In this document: positions 1 through 5,655 of the stretch, piece after piece
How positions within the stretch are numbered: the stretch's first letter is position 1
How the letters are laid out: every line of letters starts with the position of its first letter
NCBI GenBank assembly: GCA_023251695.1
Contig: JAHEYE010000233.1
Coordinates: 1-5,655 of the forward strand
DNA length: 5,655 bases
Source: Sphingobacteriaceae bacterium
GTDB taxonomy: Bacteria; Bacteroidota; Bacteroidia; B-17B0; Aurantibacillaceae
Direction of reading: 5' to 3'
Made by a program: the position numbers and the translations under genes
Notes under the pieces: model-generated
Seen by the model: only the letters and a program-made list of their open reading frames with translations
Database searches by the model: none
What the model was told of the DNA's origin: nothing

Positions 1-581
1 CAGCGACGCGGGGCCCATACGAATTTTACAATGCTATCTTCATCGATACTTCAGTTAGTCCGGGCACAATTGTCACACGCAATTTCCAATTTTATTATAA
101 ATCTTCCGCCGTTTTCAGGTGGCTCGAAAATTTTGAAGGCTACGGAACCACAACCGGCATCAGCATTCAAAAATCAAATACAACCGATACAACATTTACC
201 ATTCTCAATAAACTTACTAATCCAAGCGCAGATGTTTTTGAAGGAAATAAGTGCATGTACTTTGTTGTAGATAACGATAGGCGCATTGCACAGTTTGAAT
301 CGGTTGCACAGTTTCCACTTCCAAAATCGGGCGCTCCTGTTTATCTCGAAATGGATTATAAATGTACAGATGCTTTTGAGGTGGGTGTTTATTCAGGCTC
401 CTCGTATTGGTTTGTTATCGGACTTAATTCAAGTGAAACCTGGAATAAAATTTACATCCGCTTAAGTGACGGGGTTAGCAATCTTCCGGGCAATTGCGGT
501 TGGTACGTACGTTCCTTTAAAAACAACAGTGCGCCTACAAGCGAATATTGGATCGATAATCTGAAAATTATTAGCTACTGA
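1..581 (+). CDS. C-terminal part of an unrecognised, probably exported beta-rich protein (5' end outside the window)
   Basis: The frame is open from the first complete codon at position 3 to the TGA at 579-581, giving about 192 residues without a start, so the gene begins upstream. An in-frame ATG at 255 exists, but the frame before it reads as ordinary protein, with alternating polar and hydrophobic strands. The visible part is rich in aromatic, Thr and Ser residues and looks like a beta-sandwich (for example the VYLEMDYKC, FEVGVYSG and WIDNLKIISY strands). That resembles the C-terminal jelly-roll modules of Bacteroidota surface lipoproteins. I do not recognise a family, and the N-terminal signal or lipobox lies outside the window. 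The next gene, a sugar-phosphate transferase, starts one base after this stop, so the two are probably co-transcribed and this protein may belong to the same surface-polysaccharide locus. That link is inference from position only. Confidence 0.75.
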   Translation, partial: ATRGPYEFYNAIFIDTSVSPGTIVTRNFQFYYKSSAVFRWLENFEGYGTTTGISIQKSNTTDTTFTILNKLTNPSADVFEGNKCMYFVVDNDRRIAQFESVAQFPLPKSGAPVYLEMDYKCTDAFEVGVYSGSSYWFVIGLNSSETWNKIYIRLSDGVSNLPGNCGWYVRSFKNNSAPTSEYWIDNLKIISY

Positions 582-582
582 T

Positions 583-2004
583 TTGAACAAAACGCTTCAT
601 ACCGTTAAATATATTTTCTTCGATTTGCTCGCAGCAGCGGCAGCGTGGACCGCTTTTTACGTTTACCGTAAAAGTAAAATTGATCCCGCAAAAATCGGTT
701 CGGTGCCTGATGTGTTTTTTGATGCGCAGTTTTTCAAAAGTATTATCATCATTCCACTTGCGTGGTTATTGTTCTATTACCTTGTCGGAACCTATAACAA
801 CGTATTAAGACGTTCGCGTATCAATGAGTTCGTTCAGACTTTCATGGTGGCACTCTTAGGTGTAACCATTGTTTTCTTTGTGCTCTTGCTCGACGATTAC
901 GTTACCAATTATAAATTCTATTATAAATTATTTTTCACGCTCTTTGGTCTGCATTTCGTATTTACGGCCATTCTGCGTTTTATTTTATCGAGCATTACCA
1001 ATTACCGTATTGCAAAGCGTGATTTTGGTTTCCGCACTATTATAATAGGAAGCAATGAACGTGCCTTAAGTACACTCAACGAGATTAACTCCCTTAAAAA
1101 AGGAATTGGTAACACATTTATTGGTTTTGTTCATATCGAAGGTAAAAACGGTTACTCCGAGGAATTAAAAAAGACATTGCCTCACCTTGGTGAATATCAC
1201 GACATCAAAAAAATAATTCAGCAAAATAATGTTGAAGAAGTTATTATCGCACTCGAAACCGAAGAACACGAATACCTGAAACAGATTGTAAATGAATTAA
1301 GCGACCTTGGACTCGTGATAAAAATTATCCCCGACATGTATGATATTTTATCGGGACAGGTAAAAATGAATTCGATTTTTGGCACACCGCTCATTGAAAT
1401 AAAAAACACCATTATTCCTGACTGGCAGGTAGCGGTGAAACGTTTTATCGATGTTAGTTTATCTGTACTTGTTTTAGTTGGCTTAAGCTGGTTCTACATC
1501 ATTTTGATTATTCTGGTAAAAATAACGTCGCGTGGTCCGGCCTTTTTTAAACAAGAGCGCATCGGCATTCATGGGCAACCTTTCAATATTTTTAAATTCC
1601 GTACAATGCTTTGTGATGCGGAAAAAACAGGCCCGGCACTCTCGAGCGAAACCGACCCACGCGTTACAGGCTTCGGACGCTTTTTACGCAAAGTACGTTT
1701 AGATGAAATGCCACAATTTTTAAATGTATTGATGGGCGACATGAGCTTGGTTGGTCCACGCCCCGAAAGACAATTCTTCATTGATCAGATTGTTGAGCGC
1801 GCACCGCATTATAAGCATTTACAAAAAGTAAGACCGGGTATTACATCGTGGGGACAAGTAAAATATGGTTATGCAGAAAATGTAGATGAAATGATTGATC
1901 GTTTAAAATTTGATATTCTCTACATCGAAAACATGAGCCTTCTGCTCGATTTCAAAATTCTGGTACATACAATCCTTATTGTGTTGCAGGGACGCGGTAA
2001 GTAA
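583..2004 (+). CDS. Polyprenyl-phosphate sugar-1-phosphate transferase (WcaJ/WbaP-type initiating glycosyltransferase)
   Basis: This enzyme family moves a sugar-1-phosphate from a nucleotide sugar to undecaprenyl phosphate in the inner membrane, the first step of exopolysaccharide, capsule or O-antigen repeat-unit assembly. The 473-residue length is typical of the full-length family. Four hydrophobic segments lie near residues 8-28, 52-70, 86-104 and 114-133. A Rossmann-like central region follows (IIIGSNER near 153-160), then a membrane helix near 288-315 and the C-terminal bacterial sugar transferase domain. Domain motifs are FKFRTM (337-342), DPRVTGFGRFLRK, LDEMPQF with the expected catalytic Asp-Glu pair at 374/375, GPRPE (391-395) and RPGITSWGQV (from 417). 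The start is TTG: an in-frame TGA at 562-564 and the absence of ATG or GTG before the first membrane segment leave no better choice. The sugar specificity cannot be read from sequence. Confidence 0.93.
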   Translation: MNKTLHTVKYIFFDLLAAAAAWTAFYVYRKSKIDPAKIGSVPDVFFDAQFFKSIIIIPLAWLLFYYLVGTYNNVLRRSRINEFVQTFMVALLGVTIVFFVLLLDDYVTNYKFYYKLFFTLFGLHFVFTAILRFILSSITNYRIAKRDFGFRTIIIGSNERALSTLNEINSLKKGIGNTFIGFVHIEGKNGYSEELKKTLPHLGEYHDIKKIIQQNNVEEVIIALETEEHEYLKQIVNELSDLGLVIKIIPDMYDILSGQVKMNSIFGTPLIEIKNTIIPDWQVAVKRFIDVSLSVLVLVGLSWFYIILIILVKITSRGPAFFKQERIGIHGQPFNIFKFRTMLCDAEKTGPALSSETDPRVTGFGRFLRKVRLDEMPQFLNVLMGDMSLVGPRPERQFFIDQIVERAPHYKHLQKVRPGITSWGQVKYGYAENVDEMIDRLKFDILYIENMSLLLDFKILVHTILIVLQGRGK

Positions 2005-2020
2005 TTTTAATCCTTTTCAT

Positions 2021-2040
2021 TTAAATTGTATCTTGCCCCG
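2021..2040 (+). promoter_or_regulatory. Possible Bacteroidota-type -7 promoter element before the sigma factor gene
   Basis: The 35-base gap between the sugar transferase and the sigma factor contains TATCTTG at 2029-2035, one T short of the Bacteroidota sigma-ABfr -7 consensus TAnnTTTG. I see no convincing TTTG element at the usual -33 distance. If real, transcription would begin at or next to the GTG start codon, giving a nearly leaderless message. The gap also lacks a GC-rich hairpin, so read-through from the upstream polysaccharide genes is possible. This is a weak candidate. Confidence 0.25.
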
Positions 2041-2561
2041 TGCAATTTGAAGAGCTTTATAACGAACACAAAAACTTAGTTTACAACTTAGCCCTTCAGT
2101 ATGTACAAAACACCGAAGACGCCGAAGAAATTACACAGGATGTATTTGTGAGCGTTTACGAGAAGCTGGATGCATTCAGACAGGAATCCAAGCACAGCAC
2201 TTGGTTGTATCGCATCACCATTAACAAATCACTCGATTTCCTGAAAGCAAAAAAACGACAAAAACGTTTTTCTTTTTTTACTTCTTTATTTCATGAAGAA
2301 ACAGGCGAAGAAAAACATCAGATTTCGGATTTTAATCACCCCGGTATAATGATTGAGGAAAAAGAGCAACTTAAAAAACTCTTCGCCTTAATTAACGGAT
2401 TGCCCGATAACCAAAAAACAGCCCTTATTTTAATGAAGATCGAAGAAAAAAGCCAAGTTGAAACCGGCGAGATAATGAACATGAGCCCAAAGGCCGTCGA
2501 ATCCCTTGTACAGCGGGCTAAATCGAATCTGGCCAAAAAATTAAATCAAAGCGAAGGATAA
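2040..2561 (+). CDS. ECF-family RNA polymerase sigma factor
   Basis: This is a 173-residue sigma-70-family factor of the extracytoplasmic function type, containing only regions 2 and 4. Region 2 spans about residues 3-76, with the DAEEITQDVF helix (27-36) for core binding and the STWLYRITIN and KAKKR segment for -10 recognition. Region 4 spans about 111-168, with LPDNQKTALIL and the helix-turn-helix around MSPKAVESLVQRAKSNL. It starts at GTG; an in-frame TAA at 2022-2024 leaves no room for an upstream ATG. The next two genes encode a one-pass membrane protein and a CnrX-like metal sensor, so the sigma factor is probably held inactive at the membrane and released by a periplasmic signal, as CnrH is. 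Its target promoters are not identifiable here, but self-activation and control of the downstream MbnP/MbnH genes is the simplest idea. Confidence 0.93.
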   Translation: MQFEELYNEHKNLVYNLALQYVQNTEDAEEITQDVFVSVYEKLDAFRQESKHSTWLYRITINKSLDFLKAKKRQKRFSFFTSLFHEETGEEKHQISDFNHPGIMIEEKEQLKKLFALINGLPDNQKTALILMKIEEKSQVETGEIMNMSPKAVESLVQRAKSNLAKKLNQSEG

Positions 2562-2591
2562 TAAAATTAACAGCGTCTAATCATAAAGAAC

Positions 2592-2849
2592 ATGGAAAAC
2601 CAACTCGATAGTTTAAATAGAATCCAAAAAGTGGATGCACCAACTTTTTTGTACACACGCATTTTATCGCGCATACAAAATAAGGTGAAAGAAACTGTTC
2701 CCGTTAAATGGGCGGTGGCCGCTGCGGCTTGTTTAACCTTGTTGATTATTATTAACCTTACCGTTATTCAAGCGGATAAGGATAATAACAAAACGGATTT
2801 AACGGAAGTGTTCTCTTTAAAAACAAATAATTCTCTTTACAATGAATAA
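2592..2849 (+). CDS. Small single-pass membrane protein, probable CnrY-like anti-sigma factor
   Basis: The protein has 85 residues: a soluble N-terminal segment of about 39 residues, one strong membrane helix near 40-59 (WAVAAAACLTLLIIINLTVI), and a short polar tail of about 25 residues. The positive charge before the helix (KVKETVPVK) favours a cytoplasmic N-terminus. This is the architecture of CnrY, in which a short cytoplasmic peptide clamps the ECF sigma factor and the helix connects to the periplasm. The VDAPTFLYTRILSRI segment (14-28) is amphipathic and is the likely sigma-binding helix. The gene lies 30 bases after the sigma factor and its last 8 bases overlap the start of the sensor gene. 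No zinc-type anti-sigma motif (HxxxCxxC) is present. The assignment rests on architecture and position rather than a sequence match, so anti-sigma function is inferred. Confidence 0.72.
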   Translation: MENQLDSLNRIQKVDAPTFLYTRILSRIQNKVKETVPVKWAVAAAACLTLLIIINLTVIQADKDNNKTDLTEVFSLKTNNSLYNE

Positions 2850-3312
2850 GAACAAACTATTAATATTCATCATCGCCGGCTTATTGGTTTCCAATATTCT
2901 TCTTGTTGTGTTTATGATGAAGGGCAGGCCGCATGGCGGACATGGTCCAGATCACCGCCCTATGCCCCGTGAAACAATTATTGAGCGCTTACATTTTGAT
3001 GCCAATCAGGTAAAGCGTTACGATACCTTAATTAAAAAGCACCGTTCTGATATTAACGGCTATCAGGAAACTTTAATGTCTTTGAAAAACAATCTCTATA
3101 CTAATTTAAAAAGTAAGACGGATAAACCAACTATTTATTTTTCGATTGATGCAATTGCGAAAGTGCAGTCGGAAATTGAGCATGTTCATTATGCCCATTT
3201 CGAGGATATAAAAGCATTGTGTAAACCCGATCAGCTTGGCGATTTTAATAAACTGGCCGAAGAACTCGCGCGTTTGTTCGCTCCTCCTCCACCGCCTAAA
3301 AAACATGATTAA
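2842..3312 (+). CDS. Membrane-anchored periplasmic metal sensor of the CnrX/Spy-CpxP-like type
   Basis: The 156-residue protein has an uncleaved-looking N-terminal membrane anchor (about 6-26) followed by a helical periplasmic domain. Just after the membrane comes a His-rich stretch, GRPHGGHGPDHRP (His31, His34, His38), which could bind a divalent metal or copper. The helical part carries FDANQVKRYD (52-61) and CKPDQLGDF (127-135), which resemble the paired LTxxQ-type segments of Spy, CpxP and CnrX/ZraP proteins. A second His cluster (His114, His116, His119) lies in the helix before the second segment, where CnrX also places metal ligands. The C-terminus is a Pro-rich FAPPPPPKKHD tail. The start overlaps the anti-sigma gene by 8 bases and the stop overlaps the MbnP gene by 8 bases. 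By analogy with CnrX it would sense periplasmic metal and release the sigma factor. A Spy-like chaperone role is the alternative. Confidence 0.8.
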   Translation: MNKNKLLIFIIAGLLVSNILLVVFMMKGRPHGGHGPDHRPMPRETIIERLHFDANQVKRYDTLIKKHRSDINGYQETLMSLKNNLYTNLKSKTDKPTIYFSIDAIAKVQSEIEHVHYAHFEDIKALCKPDQLGDFNKLAEELARLFAPPPPPKKHD

Positions 3313-3979
3313 ACTATTTTTCAGTTTTTCATTTCTTGTTATATGTTATGCGTTTTGTTTAAAGCCGGAACCCATTACCATAACCTTCGCCCCGAAATTC
3401 GGAAGTGCCACTTTACAATTAAATAAAAAATATTTTCTTCCTGCAATTAACGACAGCCTCAGTATTGAAACTTTTAAGTTTTATGTTTCAGGGATTTCTT
3501 TAATGAAAAACGGAAAAGCCATTTTCCAAAACAAAGGCGGTTTTTACCTGATGGATCTTGAAAACAAAATGAGACTGGAATTTGGTTCTGCGACAAAAGA
3601 TTTTGACGCGATTCAATTTAATGTGGGTATCGACAGCACAACAAACGCGGGCGGTGTTAAAGGCGGCGATTTAGATCCGACCAAAAACATGTATTGGGCC
3701 TGGCAAAGCGGTTATATTAATTTTAAACTGGAAGGAAAAAGCAAAGTCTGCAAAACCCGTAATAACGTTTTTCAATATCATATTGGCGGTTTCATGCATC
3801 CGAATAATTCTTTGCAAACGGTCACCATTCCGGCAACAGGAAATTCAATTCAAATAAATTTCGATTTGGAAAAATTCCTTAGTGGAGTTGGCTTACAAAC
3901 CACGAACGAGATTATGTCTCCCAATGCAAAAGCCATGCAAGTGGCAAAACTATACAAAACCGTTTTCGAGGCGCAATGA
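3305..3979 (+). CDS. mbnP: MbnP-family periplasmic (copper-binding) protein
   Basis: The 224-residue product begins with a signal peptide (MIKLFFSFSFLVICYAFC, cleavage near residue 18) and has the beta-rich fold pattern of MbnP proteins. Family hallmarks are EPITITFAPKFG near the mature N-terminus, a central FNVGID (about 105-110), GGDLDPTKNMYWAWQSGY (120-137) followed by INFKLEG, and FQYHIGGFMHP (156-166). In characterised MbnP, and in the related MopE/CorA proteins, a Trp is oxidised to kynurenine and binds copper together with two His. Here Trp131 and Trp133 are the only Trp residues in the mature protein, and His159 and His165 are the only His. I chose ATG 3305 over the in-frame ATG at 3236 because it exposes a signal peptide and gives an 8-base ATGATTAA overlap with the sensor stop; the longer start lies well inside the sensor gene. 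The MbnH-like partner follows with a 4-base overlap. The bound metal is inferred, not shown. Confidence 0.87.
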   Translation: MIKLFFSFSFLVICYAFCLKPEPITITFAPKFGSATLQLNKKYFLPAINDSLSIETFKFYVSGISLMKNGKAIFQNKGGFYLMDLENKMRLEFGSATKDFDAIQFNVGIDSTTNAGGVKGGDLDPTKNMYWAWQSGYINFKLEGKSKVCKTRNNVFQYHIGGFMHPNNSLQTVTIPATGNSIQINFDLEKFLSGVGLQTTNEIMSPNAKAMQVAKLYKTVFEAQ

Positions 3980-5010
3980 AATTAAAAGGTTTCATAGCTC
4001 TTTCTTTTTTTGTGATCCTTGGTTTTACTTCCATTAAAGTATTCGAGTTAAAATATCCGTCCTATTTCCCGAAACCCGTTTACGACTTAAAAACAAATCC
4101 TCTCACACAAGAGAAAATTGATTTAGGCAAAGCTTTGTTCTACGACCCAATCCTCTCAAAAGACAATACCATTTCCTGCGCATCTTGTCATAATTCTTAT
4201 CAGGCTTTTGCACATACCGACCATCAATTGAGTCATGGCATCAACGATCTCATCGGAACGCGCAACGCTCCTGCTCTTTTTAATTTAGCCTGGCATACTA
4301 TTTTTATGTGGGACGGCGCCGTTAACCATCTCGATGTACAAGCCCTCGCTCCTATTGCACATCCCAAAGAAATGAATGAGAATTTAGGCAACGTGGTAAA
4401 AAAATTACAAGCCTCTAAATTATATCCCAAACTATTTCTCAAAGCCTTTAAAGATTCTGTTATTACGGGCGAACATGTTTTAAAAGCACTTTCACAATTT
4501 CAACTCACTTTAATAAGTGCAACATCTAAATACGACCGCGTTAAACAAAGCAAAGCTAAATTCACCGCGCAGGAAGAAAACGGATACAAATTATTTTTAG
4601 AGAACTGCAACAGCTGCCATACCGAACCACTTTTCTCTAATTACAAATTCGCGAATAATGGTTTAAGCATTGATTCTACTTTAAAAGATTACGGACGTTA
4701 CACCATCACAAAACAAAGCGCCGATAGTCTAAAGTTCAAAATTCCGAGTCTGCGTAATTTAAGTTACACCAACCCTTATATGCACGACGGCCGTTTTAAC
4801 AAACTGAATCAGGTTTTGAACCATTATGTAAGCATAAAAGACTCCAAAGTGCTCTCACCCGAGCTAAAAAAGCCGATTCAGCTTAATTCTAACCAAAAAA
4901 CAGACCTTATTGCCTTTTTATTAACTTTAAACGACAGCACTTTTGTTTTTAATCCTGACAATCAATACCCCAAAAGTATTTTAATGCCTGCCGAAGGAAC
5001 CCGGAAATAA
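3976..5010 (+). CDS. mbnH: MbnH/MauG-like di-heme cytochrome c peroxidase family protein
   Basis: This 344-residue exported protein has an N-terminal signal or anchor (about 4-23) and two c-type heme sites, CASCH (68-72) and CNSCH (211-215). Family motifs between and after them include QAFAHTDHQLSHG (76-88), GTRNAPALFNLAWH (94-107), MWDGAVNHLDVQALAPI (111-127), KIPSLRNLSYTNPYMHDGRF (255-274) and the final LIAFLLTL helix. Trp112 in MWDG matches the Trp that lies between the hemes in bacterial peroxidases and MauG. Met269 or His270 sits where the distal ligand of the second heme is expected. Classical members reduce H2O2; MauG and MbnH use high-valent heme to oxidise a partner protein, and MbnH converts a Trp of MbnP to kynurenine. 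The ATGA overlap (3976-3979) with the MbnP gene strongly suggests that specialised role. A plain peroxide-detoxifying enzyme is the alternative. Confidence 0.9.
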   Translation: MKLKGFIALSFFVILGFTSIKVFELKYPSYFPKPVYDLKTNPLTQEKIDLGKALFYDPILSKDNTISCASCHNSYQAFAHTDHQLSHGINDLIGTRNAPALFNLAWHTIFMWDGAVNHLDVQALAPIAHPKEMNENLGNVVKKLQASKLYPKLFLKAFKDSVITGEHVLKALSQFQLTLISATSKYDRVKQSKAKFTAQEENGYKLFLENCNSCHTEPLFSNYKFANNGLSIDSTLKDYGRYTITKQSADSLKFKIPSLRNLSYTNPYMHDGRFNKLNQVLNHYVSIKDSKVLSPELKKPIQLNSNQKTDLIAFLLTLNDSTFVFNPDNQYPKSILMPAEGTRK

Positions 5011-5040
5011 TAACGTCTTACTACCTATAAACCGAAACAC

Positions 5041-5655
5041 ATGAAAAAAATATTCTATTCTTCAGCTCTTTTACTTGCAGCTTTTGTTTCAAACGCGCAA
5101 TTGAGTCCTGGTATTACTTCGTGGTTACAGAATACTACAGTAACCGGAAAATACTATATACAAAGTAATTTCACTGCTTTTAGTAATACCGTAACTGCCA
5201 ATTGTCAGGCCGTGCAATACAATGCAACTGATGTGTACGTATCCACTAAAGGCGTGCCTACTTATACAACGGGACCGTTTTTAGATGGTAATCCCTCACA
5301 GGCTTCTAACCAAAATGCTATTTTTAAATTTCCATTAGCACCCACACAAAACACAAACACGCCAACAGCCACTACAGGCGGAAACATTGGTGTATTTATT
5401 AATGGTGTGGCTATGTTCGATTACCGCGACGGCGTTTCATGGCAAAACTCAACCGGCACTTTAAAAGGCGGACCACTAGGCGGTATGGGCGACGGTGTTT
5501 GGAACCGCGATGCAATACCTGCGGAGAAACAAGGATTTGATTGCGCAAAAGGACATCCTGCCATGGGTAATTACCATCATCACCAAAACCCGAGTGCATT
5601 TAAATTAGATTTAAGTGTGACTTCAACTATTTGTACTTTATATAATGCCGACGGT
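5041..5655 (+). CDS. Secreted YHYH-domain protein (3' end outside the window)
   Basis: An ATG at 5041 opens a frame with no stop to the window end, giving 205 residues of an incomplete protein. It begins with a clear signal peptide (KKIFYSSALLLAAFVSNA, cleavage before Gln20), so the product is exported. Recognisable YHYH-family features are GGNIGVFINGVAMFDYRDG (about 113-131), the Gly-rich KGGPLGGMGDGVWNRDA and CAKGHPAMGNYHHHQNP (168-184). The signature reads Tyr-His-His-His (178-181) rather than the canonical Tyr-His-Tyr-His. YHYH proteins have no firmly established function that I know of; the His cluster suggests metal binding. The gene lies 30 bases after the MbnH-like gene with no visible terminator or promoter between, so it is probably the next gene of the same operon. 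A C-terminal type IX secretion sorting domain is possible in this phylum but would lie beyond the window. Confidence 0.85.
   Translation, partial: MKKIFYSSALLLAAFVSNAQLSPGITSWLQNTTVTGKYYIQSNFTAFSNTVTANCQAVQYNATDVYVSTKGVPTYTTGPFLDGNPSQASNQNAIFKFPLAPTQNTNTPTATTGGNIGVFINGVAMFDYRDGVSWQNSTGTLKGGPLGGMGDGVWNRDAIPAEKQGFDCAKGHPAMGNYHHHQNPSAFKLDLSVTSTICTLYNADG

Noticed and set aside
31..270. 79-codon + strand open frame beginning MLSSSILQ
   Set aside because: It overlaps the open frame 3-581, which continues smoothly into a plausible exported protein; the composition of this frame looks like an out-of-frame shadow.
1218..1781. Two minus-strand open frames (1218-1412 and 1569-1781) opposite the sugar transferase
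   Set aside because: They lie wholly inside a conserved catalytic gene and show no recognisable protein features.
3236..3304. Longer start for the MbnP gene at ATG 3236
   Set aside because: It would add 23 residues translated inside the sensor gene and bury the signal peptide that begins exactly at ATG 3305.
2336..3306. Minus-strand open frames at 2336-2536 and 3106-3306
   Set aside because: They are antisense to the sigma factor and the sensor, with no domain features.
4233..4442. Minus-strand 69-codon frame opposite the di-heme enzyme
   Set aside because: It is antisense to the conserved region around the first heme and has no independent support.
3976..5010. Reading the di-heme protein as an ordinary hydrogen peroxide-detoxifying cytochrome c peroxidase
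   Set aside because: Not excluded biochemically, but the 4-base overlap with an MbnP-family gene makes an MbnH-type protein-modifying role more likely.
5011..5040. Terminator or new promoter between the di-heme enzyme and the YHYH gene
   Set aside because: The 30 bases contain no inverted repeat with a T-run and no TAnnTTTG element, so a transcription boundary is not supported.
5411..5599. Minus-strand 62-codon frame near the window end
   Set aside because: It is antisense to the YHYH signature of the incomplete + strand gene, which has a signal peptide and family motifs.

Overview
The window looks like a chromosomal segment of a Bacteroidota bacterium (Flavobacteriales/Cytophagales-like, not resolvable further). 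This rests on its AT-rich, A/T-ending codon use, the absence of clear Shine-Dalgarno sites, and the gene families present. All genes are on the + strand and closely packed; no gene-free stretch exceeds 35 bases. I saw no tRNA, rRNA, CRISPR, insertion sequence or long repeat.

Region 1 (1-2004) is the end of a cell-surface polysaccharide locus. It holds the C-terminal part of an unrecognised, probably exported beta-rich protein, then a full-length polyprenyl-phosphate sugar-1-phosphate transferase (WcaJ/WbaP type) that starts with TTG one base after the previous stop codon.

Region 2 (2040-3312) is a compact signalling module. It encodes an ECF sigma factor (GTG start), an 85-aa single-membrane-pass protein with the layout of a CnrY-type anti-sigma factor, and a membrane-anchored, His-rich CnrX/Spy-like periplasmic metal sensor. 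Together these mirror the CnrY-CnrX-CnrH metal-responsive system of Cupriavidus, in a different gene order.

Region 3 (3305-5655) is the likely output. It encodes an MbnP-family protein, an MbnH/MauG-like di-heme cytochrome c peroxidase (two CxxCH motifs), and the start of a secreted YHYH-domain protein that runs off the window. In characterised MbnP/MbnH pairs the di-heme enzyme oxidises a Trp of MbnP to kynurenine, which helps bind copper. The genes from 2592 to 5010 are linked by short gaps or overlaps (8, 8 and 4 nt), so the sensor, MbnP and MbnH are very probably co-translated.

The most interesting reading is a self-contained periplasmic copper (or other metal) handling operon. It would couple a CnrYXH-like sigma switch to a Trp-modifying MbnP/MbnH pair and a YHYH protein, with no methanobactin biosynthesis genes in view. 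The families are recognised from motifs; the metal, the regulation and the modified residue are inferences.
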